From Sitta carolinensis (Eukaryota; Chordata; Aves; Passeriformes; Sittidae), in the NCBI GenBank assembly GCA_032173965.1, contig CM063310.1, forward strand, positions 1,489,735-1,553,734: a stretch of DNA of 64,000 bases, written 5' to 3'. Below the pieces are notes generated by a model that was not told where the DNA came from, ran no database searches, and saw nothing but the letters and a program-made list of their open reading frames with translations. Below are positions 1 through 28,800 of the stretch, piece after piece (position 1 is the first letter of the stretch; each line of letters opens with the position of its first letter). The translations under genes were made by a program, and so were the position numbers.

Positions 1-420
1 CCACTCGGAAGCCGGACCCGGTGAGCGTGTCCCTGTCCCCCTGTCCCTGTCCCTGTCCCCATTCCTGTCCCAGTCCCCGTGTCCCGGTCCCGGTCCCTGT
101 CCCGGTGTCCCCGTGTCGCACTCACCCACTCGGAAGCCGGACCCGGTGAGCGTGTCCCTGTCCCCCTGTCCCTGTCCCGGTCCCCATTCCAGTCCCGGTG
201 TCCCTGTCCCTCCTGTCCCGGTCCCGGTCCCTGTCCCGGTGTCCCCGTGTCGCACTCACCCACTCGGAAGCCGGACCCGGTGAGCGTGTCCCTGTCCCCC
301 TGTCCCTGTCCCGGTCCCCATTCCAGTCCCGGTGTCCCTGTCCCTCCTGTCCCGGTCCCGGTCCCTGTCCCGGTGTCCCCGTGTCGCACTCACCCACTCG
401 GAAGCCGGAGCCGGTGAGCG
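1..420. repeat. 134-bp minisatellite spanning the LTBP3 exon 1 splice donor
   Basis: Four copies of the motif CCACTCGGAAGCCGGA start at 1, 126, 260 and 394, so the unit is about 125-134 bp. Read on the minus strand, each copy holds the last coding bases of LTBP3 exon 1, a GTGAGT donor and the start of the intron. Only the copy at 394 is joined to the rest of the exon. The filler is C-rich pentamer/hexamer sequence (CCTGTCC, CCGGTCC). Confidence 0.9.
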
Positions 421-632
421 TGTCCGCCGCGTGCCCGTTCTCTCCGATCAGGGTCATGTTGGAGCCGGGCTGGCACGAGTCCCGGCACAGCCCCTTCAGA
501 CACGTCCTCCGGCAGATCAGGGGGGCGAAGACCACCTTGAAGCGCTCCCGGGCCACGGCCGCGCCCCCCCCGCGCCCCCCCCAGCGCCGCCAGCGCCGCC
601 AGCGCCGCCCACAGCCCCCCCCAGCGCCACAT
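394..632 (-). CDS. LTBP3: Latent TGF-beta binding protein 3, first coding exon (partial gene)
   Basis: LTBP3 is a secreted fibrillin-like matrix protein that binds the TGF-beta latency peptide. The exon encodes a start with a leucine/alanine-rich signal peptide ([22 protein letters not shown] at 632-630), then, in another frame, [20 protein letters not shown] and [20 protein letters not shown], which match the conserved LTBP3 N-terminus. It ends at a GTGAGT donor (393-388). Signal peptide and mature sequence are one base out of register. Two eight-base C runs at about 567-585 lie between them and are the likely place for a missing or extra base. The remaining exons lie beyond the left edge. 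Paralogues LTBP1, 2 and 4 fit less well, as far as I recall them. Confidence 0.85.
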
Positions 633-1789
633 GCTGCCCCCGGGACCCCCGGGACCCCCGGGACCCCCGGCCCCGACCCCGCGGCGGGCGGCGGCTCCGG
701 CCCGGCCCGTGAGGACCCCTCGGGAGGGGGGGTCCCGGACGCTGGGGGCCCTCGGGGGGGCTCGCAGTGGCCTGGGAGCCTTGAGAGGGTCCCGGGTCCC
801 CTCCTGGGGGGGGTCCCGGCTGCCGCCCCCTCTCGAGAGGCTCCCCCCGAGGGTCGCGCCCAGCCCAGAGGCCGAGGGTCCCCTTTTTGGGGGTCTCGGG
901 GCTCCGGGGTCCCCTGGCCGGACGCGGGGTCCCCTCGGGGTGGTGGGGGGGGCTGTCCCGGAGGCCGCAGCCCCCCTGCCGGGAGCTGGGGTCCCCCCCG
1001 GGGGTGTCCCGGGCTCCGGGGGTCCCCTCGGCGGGCGCGGGCTGCCCTCGGGGTGTCCGGGCGGGGGCGGGGGGCTCCCGGCGCAGTCCCGCGCTCCCGC
1101 GGCCGCCTGGGATGGCGCTGGGCTGGGGGGAGCGGGGGGGGGGGGGCCCGGGCGGGGGAGGGGGGCGGGGGCCGGGCCCTGGGTCCGCTCCAGGAATTGG
1201 GGGGGGCGGGCGGGGGGTGGGGGAGGGGAGGAGCCCGGATGGCCGGGCCGGTTCCAGCGCCGGGCACGGAACCCGGGCAGGGGCGGGCGGGAACAGGGGG
1301 GGGACGGGACCCCCGAAACTTTTGGGGTTTGTCCCGCGGAGGGGGTGGGAACCTCCTGGAGCCCCCCCGGGAGGGGGGACGGGCGTGCTGGGAGCCCCCC
1401 CAAACTTTTGGGATCACCCATGGGGGTCTGCGGGCCTCTGGAACGCCTGAGAGACCCCCCAAACACACACATAGAGAAACGGGGACCCCCCCCCTAAAGC
1501 CCTGGGACCCCCCCAAGGGAGATGGAGCCCCCTCCCCAAAACCCCCCGAATGCCAAAACCCCGCACGGGGGGAGGGGGGCGATGGGATCCCCCCAACGCT
1601 GGGACACCCCCCCCCCCACCAAGGTGGAAAGGACCCCCCCAAAGCGCGGGGACCCCCTTGATGGGGGCGGACGGGACCCCCCCAATCCCAGAGACCCCTC
1701 CAAGGGGGGGTGTGGGACCCCCAAACACAGCTGCCTCTCCCCCCAGCCCCCCCCCAAGGCAGCACGAGGCGGTTTTGGGGTCCCGGGGT
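633..1789. other. Spacer upstream of LTBP3, GC-rich, no gene seen
   Basis: This is C/G-run-rich sequence between the LTBP3 start and the MAP3K11 poly(A) signal. The long open frames on both strands are composition artefacts made of Pro/Gly/Arg. The part next to 632 must hold the LTBP3 5' UTR and promoter, but I see no specific box there. From about 1300 to 1760 there is irregular repeat of the GGGACCCCCCCAAA type. Confidence 0.5.
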
Positions 1790-1795
1790 TTTATT
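1790..1795 (-). terminator. AATAAA poly(A) signal, probable MAP3K11 3' end
   Basis: TTTATT on the plus strand is AATAAA on the minus strand, about 330 bp downstream of the MAP3K11 stop codon at 2122. No other minus-strand gene ends here. Confidence 0.65.
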
Positions 1796-2121
1796 TGGTC
1801 TCAGCCGCCCCCCGACCCTCCCGGACCCCCGTCCAGTGTCGGGACCGCCCGGGGGCGGGGCTCCCCCTGAGGGGGCGGGGCCTCAGCGCGCCCACCAATC
1901 AGGGCGGAGCTTCCTGGTTTGCCCCAGGAGGGGGGCGTGGTTTCCTGCCGTAACGCCCCGCCCAGGAGGGGGCGGGGCTTCTGTAATGCCCTTTGCTTTG
2001 ACCAATGGCGCGTCCGCGTGGGGGGGGCTTCCGCCGCCGCAGCTGTCAGTCACGGCCCGGATGGGGCGTGGCTCGCGCGAAGGGCGTGGCTTCCTGCTGT
2101 CAGTCCGTCCTTCGCGGCCGC

Positions 2122-10272
<8,151 letters not shown>

Positions 10273-10506
10273 AGGTGAGACCCCCGGTGGGACGTGAGGG
10301 GGGGGAGCGGGCGGGGCGGGGGTGTGACCCCAAAACGGGGTGGGGGGGTCCAGCCCTATAATGGGGGGGGGGTCCCTGGGGCTGGGGGAGGGGTCCCGGG
10401 GGGATTTTGGGGGGGTGCAGCCCCACGGTGACATTTTGGGGGATCCCCCCCCCCCGCCTTGGCTCCGGCCGAGCTCTGTCACTTTTAGGGCCGATAAAGA
10501 GAAATT

Positions 10507-10516
10507 AATAAATAAA
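10507..10516 (+). terminator. Overlapping AATAAA poly(A) signals, probable PCNX3 3' end
   Basis: AATAAA occurs at 10507-10512 and again at 10511-10516 in a short AT-rich island (about 10480-10530) that stands out in GC-rich surroundings. It is followed by a T/G-rich element with a TTTTTTTTGTTTT run. It suits the end of a plus-strand transcript. Confidence 0.7.
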
Positions 10517-10539
10517 TTAAATAACGGTTCCCAAAGTCG

Positions 10540-12333
10540 GTGTTTTTGGTGTTTTGGGGTTTTTTTTGTTTTCCCGCCACGCTCGGAGCGCGGGGGGGGG
10601 GGACACTTGGGGTGGGGGGGGCACAGGGGCACCTGAGCCCCTCAGGTGCGGTGAGGGTTGGGGGGGGTCAGAGGGGGTCGTTGGAGCCCCCCCCGCCCCC
10701 CCCGCGCTGGGAGGAAGCGGCAGAAGGGAAGGGCGGGGGCGCGGGGGGGGGGGGGCGCGGCCGGCGGGAGCCGCTGCAGCCGCTCGGAACGGGGGGTCCG
10801 GCACGGCTGGGACCCCCCCGGGACCCCCCCGGGACCCCCGGCAGGGGTTGGCACCCCCCCCACACCCCCCACCCCCAAGCGACAGCGACAGGAGGGGCCA
10901 CAGGTAGGAATGGGGGGAGGGGGCGGCAGGGAGGGGGGGGGCCCATGAGGATCGTGCCCGTGTGTGGGGGGGGTCTCACCCTCCTGGGGGGGGGGCGGGG
11001 TTACACGAGGGTCTCTGACGGGGTGTCCCCAACCTCGCGACCACCCAAAATCTTGTGCCGGGACCCCCCCCACGTGTGACCACCCCCCCCCCCAAGATCC
11101 TCGTGCGGGGCCTTCCCCCCCCCCACGGCCGCCAATTCTGCCCCGGGGGGGGGGGTCCCGGGAGATTTGGGGACCCCCCAAGTCCGCTGAGTCCCTGAGC
11201 CACCTGCACCAGGGGGGGCGGGGGGGGGTCACCCATCCTGCTCCCCCCTCCCCAAATTAACACTTGGGGAGGGGGGGGTTCGAGGCGGGGCCAGGTCGCC
11301 CGGGGGGGATTTGGGGGGGGGGGGGGTCCGGACGCTGCTTCCTCCGGGGGGGGGGGGGGGGGCCGGACGCCGGGTCCTGAAGTTGGAGAAGGGAAGTTGG
11401 GGGGGGCGGGGGGGGGGGGGGCCGGACGCCCGAGTTCACGGCGGGGGCAAGGTCAGGAGCGGGGGCTCGGCCTGGTGGGGAGGGGGCGCTGGGGGTGAGG
11501 GGGGACCCCCCGGGGGGTGGGGGTGGCTGGGGGGGTGGCGGGAGCTCTTGGGGGGCAGCATTTTGGGGGCGGCCGGCCGCCGGCACTTCCTGGATGGCAG
11601 GAAACCGCTGGCGGCGCCGTGTCCGGGCCCCCCCCAAAGAACCCCCGGGCCCACAACCCCCCCCAGATCCCCCCCAGAACCCCCCAGACCCCCCCAGATC
11701 CCCCCCGGGGGTCCAGGGGCTGCGGGGGGCACTGGGGGTCCAAGCCAGTCCCGGACGGACCCGGCTGTCCGGGGGGGGGGTCCCAGGTGCCTCCTTGCCC
11801 CCCCAGCACCGTTTTGGGGTCCCTGCAGTGGCGGGGGGAAAGGTGGGGAGGGGGTAAAGGGGTCTGGGGGCGTCTGGAGGGACAGAGGGACATGGGGAAG
11901 GGGGGAGGGAGCAGGACCCCCCCACCCAGCCCCCCACTGACCCCCGTGCCCCTCCCCAGGTGTCGCCGTCGCCCCCCACCCCAGCGAGCGCCGCGGCCGG
12001 AGCCCCCCCGGGCCCCCCCATTGACCCGGCCCGGAGAGGGGCGCGTGGGAAAAGGGGCGGGGCCTGCGGCCGGCGGGAAGCCGCGCGCAGCCAATCAGAG
12101 CGCGGGGCGCGTTCCCACGTTCCCATTGAGAAAACCGCCGGGGGCGGGAGCGCCGTACAACCGGGGGGGGGGGGGACGGGGGGGTGCCCGAGACCCCCGG
12201 GGGGACGCTAAGGAATCCTTGAGGGTCTCTGGGGGGATTCCCTGAGGATCCCAGGGGTCTGGGGGAGTCTCGGGGAGTCCCTGGGGGTCCCGGGAGGGTA
12301 ATTGAGGGGTCCTGGGGGGGTTTCGGGGGGGCC
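10540..12333 (+). promoter_or_regulatory. SIPA1 5' region: CpG-rich spacer with CCAAT box
   Basis: This region is GC-rich with long G and C runs. Around 12085-12125 there is CCAATCAGAGCG (CCAAT at 12091) and an ATTGAG(A)AAA stretch, a plausible SIPA1 promoter 240 bp before the ATG. Elsewhere 11290-11440 and 11640-11760 contain short G-run repeats. I see no conserved coding exon. Confidence 0.4.
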
Positions 12334-21650
<9,317 letters not shown>

Positions 21651-22287
21651 AATCCCCCGAGAACCCCCGGAGACCCCCCCGACATCTCCCGAGGACCACC
21701 GGACCTCTCTCTTGAGGACCCGCGCAGACCCGCAAGGGACCCCAGACCCCCACTGGGGACCCCCCGGACCTTCCCCCGACCCCGCTGGGAGCTGTGGGAC
21801 CCGCAGGACTCGGGGACCCTCCCCAGCCCCTCCCCCAGGCACAGGGGCACCGCGGGACCGCCCCCCCCCCCCGCGCACGCTCACCCTGGACCCCCCCTGC
21901 ACCCTCACCCCCTCCCCCACTCACCCCACCCCTCCCCCACTCTCGCCCCCCCCTCGCACACCCCCCAGTGCCCCCTCCCCTCGCACGCTCACCCCCCCGT
22001 TGCCCCCCCCTTGGCGCACTCGCCCCCCGCCACTCCCCCCCCGTGTGCCCCCCACTAACTGTGAAACTGAAGCTGTGACACCCCCGTGCCCCCCGCGGGA
22101 CAACGTGACACTGGAACCCCCTCTTGTGACACTGGGACCCCCCCAATGGTGACACTGGGACCCCCCCCAAAGCGACACTGGACCCCCCCAAGGTGACACT
22201 GGACCCCCCCAAAGTGAACATGGCCCCCCCCAAAGTGACACTGGACCCCCCAGGGGGACGCGCCGGGACCCCCCCGACCCTCCCCGC
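21651..22287 (+). other. SIPA1 3' UTR
   Basis: Between the SIPA1 stop and its poly(A) signal. C-rich; 22090-22260 holds about eight units of 18-20 bp (GTGACACTGGACCCCCCC). No other gene seen. Confidence 0.65.
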
Positions 22288-22293
22288 AATAAA
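22288..22293 (+). terminator. SIPA1 poly(A) signal AATAAA
   Basis: CGCAATAAAAACCC, 640 bp after the SIPA1 stop and 530 bp before the FERMT3 ATG. Confidence 0.75.
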
Positions 22294-22324
22294 AACCCTT
22301 TGGCCTCGGCAGTGCCGCCCGTCT

Positions 22325-22800
22325 TTGGGATCTCCAGTTCATCCCAGTACACCCCAGTCCATCCCAGTCCATCCCAGTACACCCCAGTACATCCCAGTCC
22401 ATCCCAGTTCATCCCAGTTCATCCAGTACACCCCAGTGCACCCCAGTACATCCCAGTACACCCCATTTACACCCCAGTACACCCCAGTACATCCCAGTCC
22501 ATCCCAGTTCATCCCAGTACATCCCAGTACACCCAGTTCCTCCCAGTTCATCCAGTTCATCCCATTCTCTGCCCCCAGGCCGGGGCGGGGCCCCCCGGCA
22601 TCGCCGGCTCCTCCGGGGGGCGGCACCGGGGGATCCGGGGGGTGGCACCGGGGGTGACACCGGCGGTGACACCGGGGGGATCCGGGGGTGGCACCGGGGG
22701 GATCCGGGGGTGGACACCGGGGGGATCCGGGGGTGACACCGGGGGGATCCGGGGGGTGGCACCGGGGGATCCGGGGGCGGCACCGGGGGGATCCGGGCCG
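22325..22800. repeat. Two arrays in the SIPA1-FERMT3 spacer
   Basis: 22325-22560 is CCCAGT(A/C)CATCCCAGT repeat (10-bp core CCCAGTACAT/CCCAGTCCAT). 22615-22800 is a 21-22 bp unit, CACCGGGGGGATCCGGGGGT. Both lie where the FERMT3 5' UTR and promoter should be, and no classical box is left. Confidence 0.85.
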
Positions 22801-22822
22801 GGGTCCTGCGGGCGGCCGGGCC

Positions 22823-25800
22823 ATGGCGGGGCTGAAAACGGCGAGCGGGGAGGAGATCGATGGCTCCTTCGAGCTGCTGGGTGGAGGTGGAGGAGGAGGA
22901 GGAGAGCGGGGCCGAGGGACAGGAGGGGCAGGTCCAGGGTGTGGGGCAGAGTGTGGGGCAGGTACAAGATGTGCAGGTCCAGGGTGTGGGGCAGAGTGTG
23001 GGGCAGGTCCAGGGTGTGGGGCAGCCCCGCGTCCTCACCCTCTGCGTCACCGGGGAGCTGCCGGTCGGGGCTCTCCTGCACCGCATCGCGGGAGCCCTCG
23101 GTGAGTGACGGGCAGGGGGCGAGCGGGGAGACCCCTGGGATCCACGGACCCATGGCCGGACCCATAGCCGGACCCATAGCAGTGACCCCATAGCCCTGAC
23201 CCCATAGCACTGCCCCATAGCACTGCCCCATAGCACTGACCCCATAACACTGACCCCATAGCACTGACCCATAGCACTGACCCCATAGCACTGCCCCATA
23301 GCACTGACCCCATAACACTGACCCCATAGCCTGACCCCATAGCACTGACCCCATAGCACTGCCCCATAGCACTGACCCATAGCACTGACCCCATAACCCT
23401 GACCCCATAGCACTGCCCCATAGCACTGCCCATAGCACTGACCCCATAGCACTGCCCCATAGCAGTGACCCCATAGCCCTGACCCCATAGCACTGACCCC
23501 ATAGCACTGACCCCATAACCCTGACCCATAGCACTGCCCCATAGCACTGACCCATAGCACTGACCCCATAACCCTGACCCCATAGCACTGACCCCATAGC
23601 ACTGACCCATAGCCCTGACCCCATAACCCTGACCCATAGCACTGCCCCATAGCACTGACCCCATAGCACTGACCCCATAACCTGACCCATAGCACTGACC
23701 CATAGCACTGACCCCATAGCCCTGACCCCATAGCACTGCCCCATAGCCCTGACCCCGTAGCACTGACCCCATAGCCCTGACCCCATAACCTGACCCCATA
23801 GCACTGACCCCATAACCCTGACCCCATAGCACTGCCCCATAGCACTGACCCATAGCACTGCCCCATAGCACTGACCCCATAGCCCTGACCCATAACCTGA
23901 CCCCATAGCACTGACCCCATAACCCTGACCCCATAGCACTGCCCCATAGCACTGCCCCATAGCCCTGACCCCATAACACTGACCCCATAGCACTGACCCC
24001 ATAACTGACCCATAGCCTGACCCCATAGCACTGACCCCATACACTGACCCCATAGCACTGACCCCATAGCACTGACCCCATAGAACCCTAGCCCCATAGC
24101 ACTGACCCCATAGCACTGACCCCATAGCCCTGACCCCATAGCACTGACCCCATAACCTGACCCCATAGCCCTGACCCCATAACCCTGACCCCATAGCACT
24201 GACCCCATAGCACTGACCCCATAGCACTGACCCATAGCACTGACCCCATAGCACTGACCCATAGACTGCCCCATAGCCTGACCCCATAACACTGACCCCA
24301 TAGCACTGACCCCATAACCCTGACCCCATAGCACTGACCCCATAGCACTGACCCCATAGCACTGACCCACCATGACCATACTGACCCCATAGCACTGACC
24401 CCATAGCACCCTGAACCCCATAGCCCTGACCCTAGCACTGACCCCATACCCCCATACCTGACCCCATAGCCTGACCCCATAGCACTGACCCCATAGCCCT
24501 GACCCCATAGCCTGACCCCATAGCACTGACCCCATACCCTGACCCTAGCACTGCCCATAAGCCCTGACCCCATAACGCCCTGACGCCCATAGCACTGACC
24601 CCATAGCACTGACCCCATAGCCTGACCCCATAGCACTGACCCCATACACTGACCCATACCCTGACCCCATAGCACTGACCCCATAGCCCTGACCCCATAG
24701 CACTGACCCATAAGCCTGACCCCATAGACCCTGACCCCATAGCACTGCCCCATAGCCTGACCCCATAGCCACTGACCATAGCCTGCCCATAGCACTGACC
24801 CCATAACCCTGACCCCATAGCACTGACCCCATAGCCCTGACCCATAGCACTGACCCATAGCACTGCCCCATAGCACTGACCCCATAGCACTGACCCCATA
24901 GCACTGACCCCATAGCACTGACCCCATAGCACTGACCCATAGCCTGACCCCATAGCACTGACCCCATAGCCCTGACCCCATAGCACTGACCCCATAGCCC
25001 TGACCCCATAGCCCTGACCCCATAGCCCTGACCCCATAGCACTGCCCATAGCACTGCCCCATAGCACTGACCCATAGCACTGACCCATAGCACTGACCCC
25101 ATAGCCTGACCCCATAGCACTGACCCCATAGCCTGTACCCCATAGCCTGACCCCATAGCACTGACCCCATAGCACTGACCCCATAGCACTGACCCCATAC
25201 CTGACCCCATAGCACTGCCCCATAGCACTGACCCATACCCTGACCCCATAGCACTGACCCCATACACTGACCCTACCTGACCCATAGCCTCCCATACCTG
25301 CCCCCACCCCTCCTGCCCCAACACTGACCCCACTTCCGCCCCCTCCCCACCCCCGTTGACCCCCGGGACAGTTGTGCCCCCGCGTGTGTGTCGCTCAGCG
25401 GTGATGGGGGTGTTTATTTTTAGGGCGGTTTTGGGGGGGAAATCCGGCCCGCGGTGGGGGAGGGCAGCTCTTATCAGGGGGTCCCGGGGTCCCCCCACTT
25501 CCCGACCCCCCCCGGGGCTCCCCCTGGCCGGGCCGATAAGGGACCCGGGGGCTGTAAATAGCTCAGGGAGTGACCCCCCCACCCCTGAGCCCCCCGGATG
25601 CGGTTTGGGGGCGCAGGGTGACCCCCAAGAACCCCCCACTCCAGTTCAGCAGCCCCCAGACCCACCCCGGCCCCTCACAGATACCCTGGGCCAGCCCAAA
25701 ACCCCCCCATAACCCCATTAGAGCCCCCCCATAACCCAGTAAAGACCCCCAGCCCCCAAACCCCCCCATAACCCCATTAGAGCCCCCCATAACCCCCCCA

Positions 25801-28800
25801 TAACCCCGTTAAAGCCCCCCGATAATCCCATTAAACCCCTCTGGGGTGGTTTTGGGTACACACATCCCCCCAGCCCCCATGACGCCCCCATAACCCCATT
25901 AAAGCCCCCTGGGCTGGTTTTGGGGTACCAGAGCCCCCAGCCCCCATAACCCCATTAAAGCCCCCCCATAAACCGGTTAAATCCCCCCGGGGTGGTTTTG
26001 GGGCGCCCCTCCCCATCCCCCGGTTTTGGGTGCCCCCTCCCCATCCCCCGGGTGATTTTGGGGTGCCCTCCGTCCCCGGGTGTTTGGGTCCCCTCCCCAT
26101 CCCCCGCGTGTTTGGGCGCCCTTCCCAGCCCCCGGGTTTTAGGGTGCCCTCCCAGCCCCCAGGGTGTTTTGGTGCCCATCCCCCGGGTATTTTGGGTGCC
26201 CCCTCCCCATCCCCCCGCGGTGGTTTTAGGGTGCCCTCCCCATCCCCGGGTGTTTTTGGGTGCCCCCTCCCCATCCCCCGGGGTGATTTTGGGGTGCCCC
26301 TCCCCATCCCCCGCGGTGGTTTTAGGGTGCCCCTCCCCATCCCCCGGGGTGTTTTTGGGGTGCCCCCTGCCCAGCCCCCCCTCTCCGCAGGCTCCCCCCG
26401 GGACTGGTCGCAGCACGCTCTGTGGTGGGAGCAGGGGCGCCGCTGGCTCCTGAGCCCCCAGCCCACCCTGGACGCGCTGGGGGTCGGGGGGGGGGCGCGG
26501 CTCCGCTTCGCCCCCCGGCACCGCCCCCTGCGGCTGCGCCTGCCGGCCGGGGGGGTCCTCAGGCTGCGGCTCGACTTCGCCGCGACCCCCGGGCGGGCGG
26601 TGGCGAGGGTCTGCGGGCTGCTCGGTGGGTCTGGGGGCGTCATTGGGGGGGTCTGGGGGCTGCTCGGTGGGTCTGGGGGCGTCACTGCGGGGTCTGCGGG
26701 CTGCTCGGTGGGTCTGGGCGCGTCACTGCGGGGTCTGGGGGCTGCTCGGTGGGTCTGGAAGGGTCTAGGGGTGTCACTGGGGGGGCTAGGGGGGTCTGGG
26801 GGTCAGTGGGGGGGTCTGGGGGGGTCTGGGGGCGTCACTGGGGGGGTCTGGGGGCTGCTCGGTGGGTCTGGGGGCGGCTCGGTGGGTCTGGGGGATCCTG
26901 GGGGATCATTGGGGGTCTGGGGGTTTCCCGGGAGGGCTCGGGGCTCCCCGGGGTCCCGCGCTGATTTTGGGGGGGGGGGGGTCCCGCAGGGCTCCGGCAC
27001 CCCGAGGAGCTCTCGCTGCTGTGGGGGGAGGGGCGGGAGGAGGGGGAGGGGCCCAAAGGCCGCGACCCCCGCCCCGCCCCCCCCGACCTGGACCTGACTC
27101 ACCTGCGGCCGCGGGCAGGTAAGGGGGGAGGGGGCGCTGGGGCTGGAACCCCCCCCCCGTGCCTCCCCCACCCCCCCCCCTCTTCTCCCCACCCCCCCAG
27201 GTGAAGCCCCTCCCCCCGCGCTGCCCCCGAGCTGCTCCAGCCCCTGAGGAGCCCCGACGGGGGGGGCGCGACCCCCGGGACCCCCCCGGAGCCCCCCGGC
27301 TCCGCCCTGCAGCGGCGGGCGGGGCTGCACGCGCGGTGAGGGGCGGGGCCTGCGGGGGCGGGGTCACGGTGGGCGGGGCATGGAGGGGGCGTGGTCACCA
27401 TGGGTGGGGCCTGGATGGGGCGTGGTCGCGGTGGGGCGGTACTTGGGTGGGCGTGGTCACGGTGGGCGGAGGCTTTTTTGTGGGCGTGTTCACAGTGGGC
27501 GGAGCCTGGATGGGCGGGGTTTTGGGGGTGTGGTTTGGGGTTAGGGCGTGGTTCGGGTGTGTTTGGGGCGGGGTTTTGGGGGCGTGGCTTTTAGGGGTGG
27601 GGTTTGGGGCGTGGTTCAGGGGCGGAGTTTAGGGTTCGGGTGTGGTTTGGGGTTCAGGTGTGGGCTGGGTGTGTTTGGGGCGTGGTTTGGGGTGGGGTTT
27701 GGGGGTGTGGCTTTTAGGTGTTTGGGGTTCAGGTGTGTTTTGGGGCTGGGGTTATGGTTCGGGTGTGGTCAGGGGTGGTCTGGGTGTGGTCAGGGTGTGG
27801 TTTTGGGGTTTGGGTGGGTGTTGGGGGTTCGGGTGTGGTCAGGGCGTGGCCGAGCGCTGGCCCCGCCCCGCAGGTGGCTGGACGTGGGGCGCTCGCTGCT
27901 GGAGCAGGGCGTGGCCGAGGAGGAGGAGGCTGCTGCTGCGCTTCAAGTACCCCTGTGCCATGGGGCTGGACCCCCAGGTACCCCAAAAAACCGCCCGGGT
28001 GTCCCCAAAACCCGCCCAGGTACCCCCAAAACCGCCCAGGTACCCCAAAAACTGCCCGGGTGTCCCCAAAACCCGCCCAGGTACCCCAAAAACCGCCCAG
28101 GTACCCCAAAAACTGCCCGGGTGTCCCCAAAACCCCCCAGGTACCCCCAAAACCCCAGTACCCAAATGCCCGGTGTCCCAAAACCCCCAGGTACCCAAAA
28201 CACCGCAGGTACCCCAAAAACTGCCCGGGTGTCCCCAAAACCCACCCAGGTACCCCCAAAACCCGCCCAGGTACCCCAAAAACCTGCCCGGGTGTCCCCA
28301 AAACCCGCCCAGGTACCCCAAAAACCTGCCAGGTACCCAAAAACTGCCACGGGTGTCCCCAAAACCACCCAGGTACCCCAAAACCTGCCCAGGTACCCCA
28401 AAATCCACCCAGGTATCCCAAAAACCACCCAGGTGTCCCCAAATCCACCCAGCTACCCCAAAACTCCTCTGGGGGTCCCCAAACACCCCAAGAATGCTCA
28501 GACCCTCTGTGTGACTGCCCGGGAGGGGCTTTGGGGGTCCCTGGGAGGGGTTTGGGGGTCCTAGAAGGGTTTTTGGGGTCCCTGGAAGGGTTTGGGGTCC
28601 CGGGGGATGCTGGAGGTCCCTGGGAGGGGCTTTGGGGGTCCCTGGGAGGGGTTTGGGGGTCCCTGGGAGGGGTTTGGGGGTCCCTGGGAGGGGTTTGAGG
28701 GTCCCTGGGAGGGTTGGGGGTCCTGGGGGGGCTTTAGGGGTTCCTGAAATGGTTTTGGGTGTCCTGGGTGGGGGGTTCTGGGGGTCCCTGGGGACTGTTG

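Noticed and set aside
198..1661. Long plus-strand frame over LTBP3 exon 1 and its flank
   Set aside because: It is antisense to a recognisable LTBP3 exon, composed of low-complexity Pro/Gly/Arg/Ser, with no homology.
22409..25263. Long minus-strand frames reading GSVLWGQCYGV
   Set aside because: These are shadows of the 14-bp CCCCATAGCACTGA array; no gene features.
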